A DNA stretch of 64,000 nt from Diplonema japonicum. Lineage: Eukaryota; Euglenozoa; Diplonemea; Diplonemida; Diplonemidae. Positions within the stretch are counted from its first letter, which is position 1. Each line of letters begins with the position of its first letter. Shown piece by piece: positions 11,376 to 23,510 of this stretch. The notes below the pieces were generated by a model. That model saw nothing but the letters and a program-made list of their open reading frames with translations, did no database searches and was not told where the DNA came from. The stretch is taken from the NCBI GenBank assembly GCA_964019335.1, contig OZ025662.1, positions 716,224 through 780,223 of the forward strand, read 5' to 3'. Position numbers and translations under genes: made by a program.

Positions 11376-11494
11376 GGCGCGAGGGCTCACGCGGGCAGTG
11401 CTGATCACCCAGATGGTCGGGGGTGCCACACGGGGACACTTAACTAGCACCAGCTGGGAGAGCGAAATCACTCAGTCTCTGCAAGCCTTTTTTT
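11376..11494 (+). ncRNA. GC-rich island ending in a T-run, unassigned candidate RNA
   Basis: A GC-rich segment of about 110 nt sits in very A/T-rich DNA and ends in a run of seven T. It can form local stems, for example GGTGC (near 11424) with GCACC (near 11449). The pattern suits a small Pol III transcript, but it does not match 5S, U6, tRNA or SRP RNA by eye. The strand is chosen only from the T-run. Confidence 0.2.
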
Positions 11495-12300
11495 CCCCAA
11501 AACCCGTCCTTTAATGGTTAAAAAGAAGAAAAAAAAAAAGAAATATATTATACTGTCCTTTCTTCTCATTCTCTATTTTTTTTTTTTTTTTTTTTTACTA
11601 AGAATTGTTTCTTTATTTTTATTCTTTATTCTACATTTCTATTTTCTTTTCTCCCTTCCTTTCCCCCTCCCTGAATTTAACAAGATGAAAAAAAAAAACA
11701 AAAAAAAAAGTTTTAAGAAAAAAAGAGCCCTTAGGAGCTCTGTGCAAGGGCTCATCTTTTCCCCCTTTCTTCTTTTCTCGACAGGGTGGGAAAGACAAAA
11801 GCAAAAAAAAGAAAAAAAAAGACAAAAAGAAAAGAAAAAGAAGTAACTAACACAGGGTCGGAAGAAATTAACAATTTTCTTGGACCCGGAGAACGAAAAG
11901 AAAAGAAAAGAAAAAAAGAAGAGAGCGGTCTGCAACATCCACTTCTTTTTCGCTTACTTTAAGAAGATGCCATAAAAGAAGGGGGAAAAAAAAAAAAAAA
12001 GGAAGAAAAAAAAAAGAAAACCCAATGTTTATGACTCTGGTTCAGTCACAACTTAAGCAGAGAAAAGAGAGGGAAAAAATAATCCAATTTAAATTTAACC
12101 CATAAAGGGCCGCTGTTTTTGGTCTAAAAAGTCGATTTTGAACTTTTCGTTCTGACAATAATAAATGGCAAAGGGTGGAGTTATAAGGTGTCTAACCATA
12201 AGATTGCGCCCTTTAGCCATTCTGCCCACCCGCGATAGCCTCTTAATAGGGCCGCTCTGTATAGCACTAAAGATGCCTTAGCAGAATTAAAAAGTTTTTT

Positions 12301-12349
12301 GCGGGCCGTTGCTAACCACTTCGTTCCTATCATGGTGAATTTTTTTTTG
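12301..12349 (+). repeat. dispersed 47-nt repeat, copy 1
   Basis: A GCGGGCCGTTGCTAACCAC core followed by TTCGTTCCTATCATGGTGAA and a T-run. Nearly the same sequence occurs at 13394 and 31904. Confidence 0.8.
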
Positions 12350-12377
12350 ACTGATAAATTAACTCCAGTCCTTTATG

Positions 12378-12378
12378 G

Positions 12379-12434
<56 letters not shown>
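12378..12434. repeat. long poly-A tract
   Basis: About 55 consecutive A residues, among the longest homopolymers in the window. It begins about 30 nt after dispersed-repeat copy 1, with an ACTCCAGTCC-containing spacer between. Confidence 0.9.
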
Positions 12435-12436
<2 letters not shown>

Positions 12437-13393
12437 AAACGCTGTAAAAAACGAAAAAAGAAGACTGATAAATGTTCTGGAATTTTTTCAGGCCAAACCA
12501 TTTTGTGTCTAGAGATAAGTTGACGACTGGAAAAGTGTTTTTTTTTTCTTTTTTTTTTTTTTTTTTGCTGTGGGAATTGGTCAGTCCTGATGGCTTCCGT
12601 TCGGCGTTTGTCAAGTCCCATATTTTTCACTTTACAGATAAAAAAAAGAAAAAAAAAGATTTCTTGTCAGCTTGCCAACTTTTTTTTTTCCCCCTCTTCC
12701 TTTTCTTCCCCATGAGGGAATGGAAAAGAAAACCCGGCTTTTTGACGGTTTATTTTTCGCCCTCAAGGGAGTTGAAAAGCCCCCCCTCTTTTGTGTGAGG
12801 CAGCTCCTCACACTATAAAAAAAAAAAAAAAAAAAAGAAAGTTTTAATAAAATTTTAGATTTCGGGGAAAAGAACTTTTAGGGAACACTGCTGCGCGGGA
12901 GCAAAAAAAAAAAAGTTTTTTTTTTTTTTTTTTGGAAACAACTGTACCCGAGATTGTGTACCCCTTTCGTATGCTGTTTTTAGTCATTGTTTTGTAGTAC
13001 TGCAGGGAGGTGACGATGAAGGAGGAGGCACCACACCAAAACAGCCGGAGGGGTTGGGGACAAGGTCACGGGTCAGATTTTATGCTATGCGGGGAATATA
13101 AGCCCCTAGGTGCATGTGTAAAAAGAAAAAATAAATAAAAAATGAAATCTTACCTCCCTTTTTTTTTTTTTTTTCGCCCATCGTTGGGTCCACTTGTGGG
13201 GAGCTTCGACTTTTTGCTCAGAGGCTCGGCACAAACATTGCATTAAAAAAAAAGGAGGGGGGAACATCTCGTGTTGAGATAGCAGCATAATCGCATATTA
13301 AATGGAGTAACCAAACATCTCTTCTCTTCAAAAAGCTTTTTTGTGCAGGGAACGACCCAACAAGGGAGCATCATAAGGTAGGCACGCCACCGC

Positions 13394-13440
13394 GGCGGGC
13401 CGTTGCTAACCACTTCGTTCCTATCATAGTGAATTTTTTT
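13394..13440 (+). repeat. dispersed 47-nt repeat, copy 2
   Basis: Same core as copy 1 (GGCGGGCCGTTGCTAACCAC), ending ATAGTGAA plus T-run. Flanks differ from copy 1, which shows that the repeat is a discrete unit. Confidence 0.8.
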
Positions 13441-13749
13441 CTTTGCGACAAAGTAATCAGCTTTGGCAGGCTCTTTTTTTATTTTTTTTTACACAGGGAT
13501 GCTCTCTCTTCGCCCGTGGAGAGATCTAGAATCGAAAAAAAAAAAAAAAAAAAGAAAGTGAGCAAGAAGTTTGAATTTTAACTGTAAAACATGAAAGAGG
13601 GCGTGGGTAGACGGGCCCTATATTTCTCCTTGGGGACCCGTGTTTCCTCCCCCCTTTTTTTTATCTTTCTTCCTCTTCCTCTCTTTTCTAAGGGGTGTTT
13701 TCGCAGCTTTACTTTTACTCATCGTTTTTTATTTTATTTTATTTCCAAA

Positions 13750-13786
13750 GGGCGCCGCCAACACCGGCCTCCTTTAACTCATATAT
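13750..13786 (+). repeat. hairpin-containing dispersed repeat, type B copy 1
   Basis: GGGCGCCGCCAACACCGGC followed by CTCCTTTAACTCATATAT. It can fold as GCCG/CGGC around a short loop. It shares its 3' half with the type A copies. Confidence 0.75.
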
Positions 13787-14783
13787 TTTATTTTATTTTA
13801 TTTTTTTTATCCTTCACGTTTCAAGCAAAGGAATAAGTAGCCTTTCTGAGATCCCCTCTTTTTTTTCTCTCTCTCTTTTTTTTGTTTTATTGTTATTATT
13901 TTAAAAAAAGAGGGGAAAAAAAAGTAAAGAAGACATCACGGCGCAACAGGGTTCCACTGCTCGTTCCCTTCTTAGCTGAAGATCTGTCATTCCGCATTTG
14001 AGCAGTAAGTCTATCTTGAAAAAGTGGCACATGATGCATATAAAAATGAACGCCTTTTTTTTCTTTTTTTGAGCTCGGCGGAGAGCCAAGAGGCAGAGCC
14101 GTGTATAGCATGTGGCCCCTTAATGTTACAAGATTGAATTATATATATATATTTTTTTTTTTATCTTCTTCCTCCCCTCGAGAACACGAAAATAAATAAT
14201 TTGGCTCTGCTTCTTATTTTTTTCTCCCTTTTTTTTTTTTTTTAAAAAAAAAGGCACGATTGGGAAAAGCACCATCAGGCAGGTGCGTGCTAACCCATGC
14301 CGCCTGACTAATTTCTTTCTTCTTCTTTGGAAGACAAGAATACTGTAAAAAGAAAAAAGGTAGGAGGGGGGTAAGAAGAAGAAAAAAAGGAATTGCCTAT
14401 ATGTGGTACTACGCCTTTGAGTGGCCCATTCTTTTTTTTCTTCTCATTTTTTTTTCTTCATTTTCTTCTTCCCGCTTCTTCTGGAATACAATAGAAAAAG
14501 CGTTCTAGGACTGCCTTTCATTTTTTTTCTTTTTTTTTTGAATTTTCTTCCCCCCCCCCTCCCCCCTAATTAACCCCCTAAGGAGGGGGGCACCATCAGC
14601 CATACAGAATTTTTGGAAAAGGCCAACGTGCCTGTGTGAAGTCTTTTATTTTTATTTTTGATACTTACAAAAAAAAAAAAAGAAAAAATGAATCAAAAGC
14701 CTCTCTCGGAGCCCGATAAAAATTGGGGGGGGACGGAAAAAATGGCAATTTTCAAATTTTCCGGGCCAATATATATTTTTTCA

Positions 14784-14826
14784 GGGGCGTCTCACAAAGA
14801 CTTCCTTTAACTCATATATATATTTT
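14784..14826 (+). repeat. hairpin-containing dispersed repeat, type A copy 1
   Basis: GGGGCGTCTCACAAAGAC followed by TTCCTTTAACTCATATATAT. GTCT and AGAC can pair around a short loop. Other type A copies are at 20687 and 49884. Confidence 0.75.
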
Positions 14827-14945
14827 CTTGGTGAGCTGGTTAGCATTTTTTTTTCTCTCTTTTTTTCCCCCCCTCCCGAAAAAAACGGCAACAAATTATT
14901 TTTCAAAAAAAGAAAAAAAAGGTGGAATGACTTTTTATTTTTTAA

Positions 14946-14983
14946 AGGGCGCCGCCAACACCGGCCTCCTTTAACTCATATAT
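14946..14983 (+). repeat. hairpin-containing dispersed repeat, type B copy 2
   Basis: Identical core to the copy at 13750, again preceded by TTTATTTT-like sequence and followed by ATATAT. Confidence 0.75.
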
Positions 14984-17900
14984 ATTTTTTTATTTTCTAA
15001 ACCATTCAATACTTTAACAACACCGATGCACCTCTCTTTGGTAGCAATGGGGATCTTGTGCAAGGTGATTCCCCCCCCCCTTTTTTTTCACTCTTTCATC
15101 GCAGGGTTACCCACTTTTTTTTCCTTTTTTTTTTGGTGTCAGATCCTGCGGAATCTTGTAGTTGTTCACCCAACAAATTAATTTAAAAAAAAAAAAGAAA
15201 AAAAGAAGAAAAAAAGAAGATGATCTTAGGTGAAACATTGCTCCCCCTTTTTTAAGCAATTCACCTTTTTTGTTTTTTTTTTTTTTTGTTTTTGTTTCTC
15301 TACCACCTTGGTCAATCTGTACTTATTCCCACCGCTACCCCGAAGGGAAAAAAGAAAAAAAAAAAAGAAAAGAAAAAAAGAAAGAGACGGACATAGTACA
15401 TACATTTTTTTTTTTTGAAAGTGGTCACCAGCTGTTGTGACAAAAAAAGATTTTTTTTTCCCCCTCTTCCTTTAGACAGGGCGATCACTGAAAAGAAAAG
15501 AAAAAAAAAAAAGAATACATTTAAAAAATTTGATATCATACCCCACACCAATCAAGAAAGTTGTTTATTTGCCTCCCTTACCACAACCAGTGCTATCATT
15601 CATTTCTCCTCTGCAAACGCATTTCATAGGCGGAATTATTCTATAAAAGGTCACCCCCCCCTTTTTTTTCAGCACCCGCACTGAGCGCGTACCCAAAAGT
15701 GGTAGCAATGAATTATAAAAAAAAGAAAAAACGGAAGGAGGATGAAAATGGGCGGGGAAAAAAATAATATAAATGCAGTTGGATAAATCTCTCTCCCCCC
15801 CCCCCCCAAGAAAGAAAGAAAAAAAGAAGAATGTGCAACAATATTATTTTTTCCCCCCCTCCAACTTTTTGTTAAATTCTGGTTTAAAGAAAAGGTTGAG
15901 TGCAAGGTTCCCCTCCCCCCCCCCTTTTTTTTGTTTTAACAAAACAAGAACTTGCCAAGATTTTTCTTTTTTTTTTGTTTGAAGAATTTCTTGTTGATTG
16001 CAAAATGATCTTAGGTAGGTTTTCATTCTCTCTCTCCCCATTTTTTTTGCCCTCCCCCCCCCCCTTCCTACGCCCCTCCCCCCTATGTTCACGTTAAAAT
16101 AGATAAAATCGCGATAAGAAAAAAAAGAAGAACTATTGATTTCTTTCCACCCCCTTGTTTGCCCCCCCCCCCCCCTCCCCCCACCACCAACCAAAAAATA
16201 AAAAAGTTTTTTTTTTCGCACATCAATCAACCCATACCTTTTTTTAAAAAAAGTTTTTTATAAAAGATTTTTTTTTAGCCCTCCTCTATTCATACATTTA
16301 CATGCTGTACACGATGTCAGTCAGGGAGAAGTTAAAAAAGATTTTTATTTAAAAAAAAAAAGAAGAAAAAGAAAAAAAAAAGAAAATGCGGGAGAAAAGG
16401 AAAAAAGTCATATACAAAATAAAAAAAAACCTTCTACGAAAAGAAATTCAGTTTTTTAATCAGCGATTTTGAATCTTAAAATAAATTTTTTTTAACACGA
16501 ACTGCGGGCGCTTATCCTTCTATTCTCCTCGGCACACTGCTTACAGACGACTGACTACACGTAGTTTCTTGCAACGAAAAAAAAAAAATAATAATAATAA
16601 GAGAAAGAAAAGAAAAGGTCTGTCTGCGTGGCGTGCTTCCCCCCATCCCTCCCTCCATAGCTCCTCTCTTTCCAAGAAAAAGAAGAGATTTAAAAAAAAA
16701 AAAAAAAAAAGAAAAAGGAAGAAGAAATATGAGTTCACTCCTGTCTACACCGTTTCAATAATGAAAAATACGATTTGTTTTTTTTTTTTATTTTATTGTC
16801 ACACTCATAGTGAAACAAGCATAAAGACTGGTTGGAAGGTACCCTAGGATGCGGCACAGGGGGCAAAGTAAGTTTCCCTGAGGAGCAGGCACTACGTCCT
16901 GACAGTACTACAACAAGCTCACATTCTTGAGCATTTTCGTTTATGATTGCATGAAATTTTTAAAACAAAAAAAAAAAAAAAAAAAAAAGAATTAAAAAAT
17001 TGTTGAAACACCATTGTTGGCGAGACTCATTTTTTTTTTTTTTTTTTTTTTTTTGGCCCTTCTTTTTTTTTTTTTTATTATTGTTCTTCCCTCAACATCT
17101 TCTTTAGGCATTTCAAAACAAGCAAAAGAGAGAAATAGGAGACATACATTTTTTTTTTTTTTTTTTTTTTTTTCCATAAAAGAGAGAGAAAAAAAAAAAA
17201 GGAAAAAAGATTGTGGCAACCCACGGCCCTGCTGCATGTAGAACAATGGCCACTCTCCCTTTTTTTCTTCTCCCCACCTCTTCAAATCCCCACTCACTTC
17301 ACTTTGCATCTTTTGCCTTCAAAGGATAGAGGGAGCAGGGGGAGCTAAGCAGTGATTTGTCTAAACAAAAGAATAAGGGTTGCTGCGATAACCTCCCGAA
17401 AAGTGATATCATTTTGTTTTATTTTATTTTCCTTCCCTTCCTCCCCTTCCCCTACCAAAGAAGACGCGGTCTGTGTTTTAAAAACTATGAATTTTAGAAA
17501 GTTCATTTTCTTCTTTTCCTTTTTATCCCCACCCCCCTCAAGATATGGACTGGCCTTCCCTTCCTTTTGGCTGCTTCAGATAACTCCTATTTGTTTTTGG
17601 GAAGATGATCAACAAATCTGAGACCTTTTTTTTTTTGAACATATTGACAATTAAAGAAAATGTTATTTGGTAGAGTCCTCAAACTTCTAGGTCCCTGCGA
17701 AGCCTCTGATGAATTTCTGTGGTGTTTTTTTTTTTTTTTTTATTCTATCTGTCTGTGACTCTTGATGACTTTTGGTCAATTAGAAATTTTAAAAAAAAAA
17801 GAATAATAATAATAAAAAGAGTTGGTCCCCTCGTTCTCATTACACAAAAAAAAAGATAAAGTTTTTTTTTTTTTCATTTTGCACCTTAAGTTGTAACCGG

Positions 17901-18408
17901 CTGCACACAAAAAAAAAGGGGGGGGGGGAGGGATGAAACAAAGAAAGAACGAGTAATCTCTTTTTATTAGGTAAGATTCGCAACCTGTTGTCCCCCCCCT
18001 CCCCCCTCCCCGAAACAAGGATTTATTTGCCTTTTTTTTTGACTTTTTGCCTCCTTCCCCAACATCAGGAATGTGCTCCTCATCACGAGTTTGTTTCAAT
18101 GTAATCTCAAACATACATGTGAGGATGAAAAAGAAAGAAGGGGGGGGGGGGAGAAATGAAAACACAACTTAAGAAACATCCTGCTGAATAGGGGGGGGCA
18201 TTCCAGGGAGAGCACCCTCTTCTCCCTCCCCAATGCAAGGAATCAAAAATAACAGAGAAGCGGAAAAGAGAAAAACAAAAAGAAATCTTCTTCTCTATTT
18301 TCTTTTCTGCTACTGCTCCCCCCCCCCCACTAAAATTCCGGATCTATTTTTGCTCTCAGTTTTCCCCTCCACGTCTTTTACATGATGCGATTTCTTTTCC
18401 CTTTCATT

Positions 18409-18441
<33 letters not shown>

Positions 18442-19120
18442 CATAGACCTCTGACTCCCTCTTTTTTCTTTTTGTAGAGAGGGCAGCAACAACAAAGAGC
18501 AGCGGTATGGGGGAGGGGGAGGAGGTTGCACAGTGATGTAGTTGCTGCTTCTTGCACTTTCTCTCCCTCCATTATAATGAAAGAAAAATGTGAAATTAAA
18601 AAAAAAAAAAAAAGATTAACTATTTTATTTAGTGAATATAAGATCTCCTGTGATTTCACGCGAGTGTAATAACATTTAACGAGTCAAAATTGCCACCACA
18701 AGTGACATCATCAAACTTTATATTCACATTACGTTGCTTTATATAACGACAGCAGAATTTGAGTGTGTAGGGGTGGCGGTGGTACAAATTACAACCAAGC
18801 CGTCCGGGTTCATTAGCTACAGAATAAAATCCTCTTTTTTCGGGCAGGTGGAAGGGGGCGAACCCAGCTGCGGCCGCCTCTTGTGCAGTCGGCTTGTCGC
18901 CCATCCCAAAGGAACCTTTGTAGGTATTTTAGGAGGGTTTTGCTGAAATTAGGCCCGTGAAAATAAAGTCAGGAATGAAATTGAGAATAAAAGTGAATTT
19001 CTGATTTTCACTTTCCACACACGAAAGTTTTGCTGAAGTTAGATAAAAGAAAATTAAAAAAAAAAAAAAAAAACGAAATAATAATAATGGTCCCTTCCTT
19101 TTTCTTTCGTATTTTGTCGC

Positions 19121-19156
<36 letters not shown>

Positions 19157-20686
19157 CCAAAAAGATTTTTTTTTTCTCTGAATTTTTACTACGGTGAGCA
19201 CCCACCCGCACACCAAAATTTATCAAATGTGTAGTTTGGGAAGCAGTGAGGCCTGGGTGGGCCCTCTGTTTTCCGAGAATAAGAATTGGGGGAAAAGAAA
19301 AAAAAAAAAAAAAAAAAAAGAAAAGAGAAGAAATTCATGTCACCTTCCAAAATATATTTTTCTACTTTTCCAACTCAACTCAACTCAACTCAATTTAACT
19401 TAACTCTTCGTGCTTTTATTTATTTATTTTTTTTCTCTTTTTTTCCCTCTGATTTTCTTTTCAGTGGCCACTTGCTCCCTTTCTTTTTTTCCGTTTTAAA
19501 GAAAAAAATGAAGGAAAAAAGTAAAAAGAAAAAAAAGGGTTGCACTAAATGTAAAAATTGTTTGAGAAAAATAGACAGTATATCAAAAGGATCCATGAAA
19601 ACGGCGAAATGTCAAAAAATGTAACCTTTCCTACTTATTGGTGAATCTTGATGCAGAAAGGACAGCTATACTAAAACAAAGAAAAAGAAGAAGTTTTGTG
19701 ATACGGGAAAAAGGAAGGTTAAAACACAAAAAGAAGAAATAAAGGAGGGTCTCCTTGTCTTTTCTTTTTTTTTTTCTTCAACCCCCTTCTCCTGTTCTAT
19801 CTCTCGTGGTTCTCGTGGTTATATTTTGAGTGCTAGTTCTTATTTTCTCTCCCCCACCCCCTTCTAATTCCCATCAAATTTATAAAATGGGATCAAAGAC
19901 AAAAAAGAAAAGAAAAAAAAAAAAGCACAAAAAAAAGGAAAGTTTTTTCTTAAACTATTTTTTTTTATTCCCCCACACCCCTTTGTTTCATTTCTATTTT
20001 TTTTGATTTTTTTTTTTCCCTTGTTTTTTTTTCGTTTTTTTTTTTGTTTTTTTTTATTCCCTCTGGAAAAAGAAGAAAATTAATAATTGTTCTTTTCCCC
20101 CCCAAAAAAAAACCCCATTATCGGGGCATAAGACTTTGCCTTGATGAAACACTGTCTCCTCTGATTTGAGGGGGAAAAAAAGAAAGTGAATTAAAGGAGG
20201 GTTTCTCAAATAACCTCCTTTTTGTGAAAGATGTTTTTTTTTCGAAGATGTTTTTTTTTTTGTAAAGATTAACAGAGTAAAAAAGACAATTTAAAAAAAA
20301 GGAAACTGTTCAGAACTAGCAGTAAAACAAAATGCTATAGATAGTTTTTTTTTTCTTTTTTTTATTGGTTCAAAAAAAAGGGGGAAAACAAAAGGGAACT
20401 ACTATTTCTTTTTAATCAAATACAAAAATATGGTGATCAACTGTATTCTTTATGCCGAGTAAGGATTTACAACTGCAGGTTTTACCTTTGCGTTTTCCCC
20501 CTTTGCTCGAGCGAAAAACGAAAACTACCAGTTTTACCATAATATTTTGGACAGGCCCTGCGACTCACTTTTGAGTCCCTGTCCGGATATATATTTATAT
20601 ATATTATTTATCATGTTAAACAGTCCAAAAGAAAAAAAAGAAAAAAAAAAAAAAGAAGAATTTATTATTTGGTGCAGGTAGTGCAT

Positions 20687-20728
20687 GAGAACAAGGGGGC
20701 GTCTCACAAAGACTTCCTTTAACTCATA
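20687..20728 (+). repeat. hairpin-containing dispersed repeat, type A copy 2, interrupted
   Basis: GAGAACAAGGGGGCGTCTC through CTTTAACTCATA. The expected ATATAT tail is displaced to 21436 because the 707-bp TIR element sits at the TA dinucleotide. Confidence 0.75.
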
Positions 20729-21435
20729 TGAGCTCGTCCGGAAGAAAATGTCAACAAATGACCCTCCTATGCGGCGGAAAACCCCCGTTAAATTTCTAAG
20801 TAGAAATCCGACACCACTTTGTGTGCAGAAATGCAGTCTAAGCTTGATCAAAATGCTCGCCGCTTTGTTTTATTTTTAAAACGCGCGTGCAAAAACATGT
20901 TTTTTAGAATGGTTTTTGGCAAACGATTCAATTTGGAAGTTACAAATAACCCGGACTCCATTTTTTATTATTGGGGGACCAATGTTTCCAACCTCCCTGT
21001 GGTGGTTCCTGGTAATTGTGGTTTGGAGAAACACAAGCGAAAGGGAAACTCTCGTTCTAAAGCCGTACACGTGGGGAAACCTGGACGGGGGTGGAGAGCC
21101 CACCCTACGCGTGGCGCCAGTTAGCATCGCCCTCAACGGAGAGTCCCTTATCCCATTACATCGAACAAGGAGGTGGCTTCACCAGTTCAGGCAAGTAGCC
21201 TCCCCGCGGCATCGTGCCAGTGAAGCAAGCCTCCCACAACTCTCTCCCAGGGGTCACAAGTGCGCTTGATCACCAATTGTATGCACCCTAGATGCTGCAT
21301 TTTAAGCAATAAAATTGCATTTTAAACATTTTTCGCCGTTTTTCTGACCTCTATTTTTCGCTTCCCGGGGGCAGCCGGTTGCAAAGCCTGCCACCCTCAT
21401 GGCAAAGTGTTGACATTTTCGTCCGGACGAGCTCA
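20729..21435. mobile_element. 707-bp non-autonomous DNA transposon (MITE-like) with 28-bp TIRs
   Basis: The left end (20729-20756) begins TGAGCTCGTCCGGA. The right end (21408-21435) is its reverse complement with 27 of 28 positions matching. A TA lies immediately outside each end (20727-20728 and 21436-21437), as expected for a Tc1/mariner-type target duplication. The insertion splits a copy of the type A dispersed repeat, whose uninterrupted form is seen at 14784 and 49884; this gives an empty-site comparison. The interior is more balanced in base composition than its surroundings. It holds no open frame that I recognise as a transposase, so it is probably mobilised in trans. Confidence 0.82.
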
Positions 21436-22492
21436 TATATTATTTCTTATATTTTTAATTTTCTTCCTTAACTTGCCTCCCATGTTTAACCCTTTCTCCA
21501 AAAGACATCTCCCCTAATAAAAAAAAAAAAAAAAAAAAAAAAAAACAACAACTTGTTTTTTCCCCCTCTCTCTTCCTCTGGCAAACCTCTCTTGAGACCC
21601 GCTCTCTGTTGTTTTTTATTTTCTCTTTTTTTTTTTATTTTATTTTATTTTTTATTTTGTCATCAAGGCTAATGTGGTAAAGCTCGATTTCTTTTTTTTT
21701 TCATTGTTGGCAAAAGGTGTGTGGGGTATATAATGGGTTCTTTCTTAATCCATTTCTTTTTTTTTTCTTTCGTTTTTTACTTTATTTTAATCATTGCCTA
21801 GTACTGCACATCAACGAGTGTCATAGAATTCCCCAGAGCAACGTGAGTGATGGAGTACTTTGATTTCCGTTTCCTTTTTTTCCTTTGAAAAATCACACAA
21901 AGAAATAAAAAAATAAAAAATAAAAAATATATACATGAGCCCCTTTCAGAGGGTACTAACATGGCCTTGTTGCAAAAAAAGAAAAAAGAAAATAATAAAT
22001 AAATTAAAAAAAAGGAAAAATAAAAATAAAATAACCTTCCAGCTATTCCCCCTTTCTTGCTAAGGTTTTCAATACGCAATTTCAAAAACATCTTATGCAG
22101 CAACTTACTTAAGCAGGCTCATATAAAAAAAAGAAAACAAACAATTCATATAGCAAGAGAACGGGCCGCCACACACCCCTCCCCCTTCCTTTCTTTTTAA
22201 ACAGCACTTCAAGTTCCTGAATGTGAAAATGCCCGGAAAAGACAAGACACTTCTTTTCCTCCCTTTTTTTTAAGCCATTGGAGATTGGGGGTGGGGGGGG
22301 GGGGGGGGGGGAGGAGGATGTCTTTTTTTCCCTTTTTTTTTCCAAAATGAAGTGCTGTTTTCTCTACCTTTCTCTTTTTTATTTATTTTTTTTCTTCCTT
22401 ATTTTTCTTTTCTTTCTTTCCTTTTTTTTTTCACTTTGTTTCAAACCAAATACCACCACCACCCCCGCCCCCCCCCTCCCCTCAGGAGCACA

Positions 22493-23503
22493 ATGGAATC
22501 TGTTGTGAATGTCACTATTGTATTAAACAACAAGAAGCGCAAGTCGGTGGTGACAACAGCCCACCCCACTGAGTCCATAGAGACTGTGGTAGAGAGAGCA
22601 GTAGCAGAGGGGCTGCAGGAGGTTCACAACGCGGTGACGACAACAACCCTTGACGAGGGCATCACAGGCACTGCAGGGACACACAGATGCGTTGAAGCGA
22701 AAGTCACACGCCAGCTCCACCACGACAAGATTGAAAGATCTCTTGTGATGAAGATGTTCGCACGCGAGAACGAGCTGCGCACCTGCAAGGAGACACAGGA
22801 TGCTTACTCGGCACATGAAACACCCTTCAACAGCGGTGTGACAGAGCAGCTCCAAAGGGACCTTCTGTGGGAGTATGACATCCCCGCCAACGACGAGGCC
22901 CTTGATGTCTGGCAGACGCAGAGGTGGTACCACCGTGACGACCCAGAGGTGCAGGCCATCCCATTGTACATCAAGTACGACATCTCACGTGAGGGGGACC
23001 TCCGTGTCGGCGATGCGATGGTCGATGCACACCTTGTCTCGTGCAAAGGGGCTGACACTGTGCTGAGCTCCTTCATGAAGGACAACAGACCCCTTATTGT
23101 TCTTGGGGGTTCCTACTCTTGACCCCCCTTCAGGGTGTGGGCGTCCTTCTGGAACGAGCTGTACCAGAAGTGGGCCCCGCTCGCGGACTTTCTTCACGTT
23201 TACATTTATGAAGCCCATGCATCCGACCAGTGGCCCTTGGGGAACAGGGTCTCATTCATCCAGCACCCCACACAGGAGTACAGGATACAGTGCGCGGAGC
23301 AGTGCCGGAAGGACCTGCAGGTGGCCATGCCCACCGTCACGGACCGCATCGACAACGACTTCAACAACAAGTACGCCTCGTGGCCTGAGCGCTTTTACAT
23401 CTTCTTGAACAAGAAGATCGAATACATTGCGTACCCTAAAGAAGCCTGCTACGACCCGAATGAGATCAGCGACTGGCTGACTGCGTGGCACGCAAAGCAG
23501 TGA
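22493..23503 (+). CDS. Iodothyronine-deiodinase-like selenoprotein (in-frame UGA = Sec)
   Basis: One 336-residue frame is interrupted only by TGA at 23120-23122, which I read as selenocysteine at residue 210. Around it the sequence is RPLIVLGGSYS-U-PPF, where deiodinases have GSxTU-P-F. Downstream comes ADFLHVYIYEAHASDQW, the family hallmark with conserved Glu and His, and later WPERFYIFLNKKIEYIAY. The frame before and after the TGA is the same. The conserved family order runs straight across it, so this is not a frameshift or chance stop. The N-terminal 190 residues are not recognised. Deiodinase-fold proteins are thioredoxin-like oxidoreductases; iodothyronine need not be the substrate in a protist. 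The ATG follows a C-rich tract and an AG at 22484-22485, a good trans-splice acceptor. A candidate SECIS lies just after the stop. Confidence 0.88.
23120..23122 (+). other. UGA recoded as selenocysteine
   Basis: TGA in the position of the catalytic Sec of deiodinases, with PPF immediately after it. An ordinary annotation would split the gene here. Confidence 0.85.
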
Positions 23504-23510
23504 CCGGAAG

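Larger units (their letters stand above)
10210..22492. other. 12-kb gene-poor low-complexity region
   Basis: I can support no protein gene here. Homopolymer and two-letter tracts (A, T, C/T, A/G) make up most of the sequence. Open frames longer than 60 codons encode Lys- or Phe-rich strings only. More complex islands occur at about 11360-11490, 12090-12350, 12950-13100, 13360-13440, 13920-14120, 16800-16950, 17210-17360, 18640-19030 and 20690-21440. Some are dispersed repeats described separately; the others I cannot identify. Confidence 0.6.

Noticed and set aside
19508-19624. 38-residue Cys/Lys peptide that might bind metal
   Set aside because: Short, in A-rich low-complexity DNA, and the Cys spacing (CTKCKNC) can arise by chance.
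22493-23503. Two separate genes split at TGA 23120
   Set aside because: Same frame on both sides and a deiodinase motif continuing through the TGA; a Sec codon explains it better.
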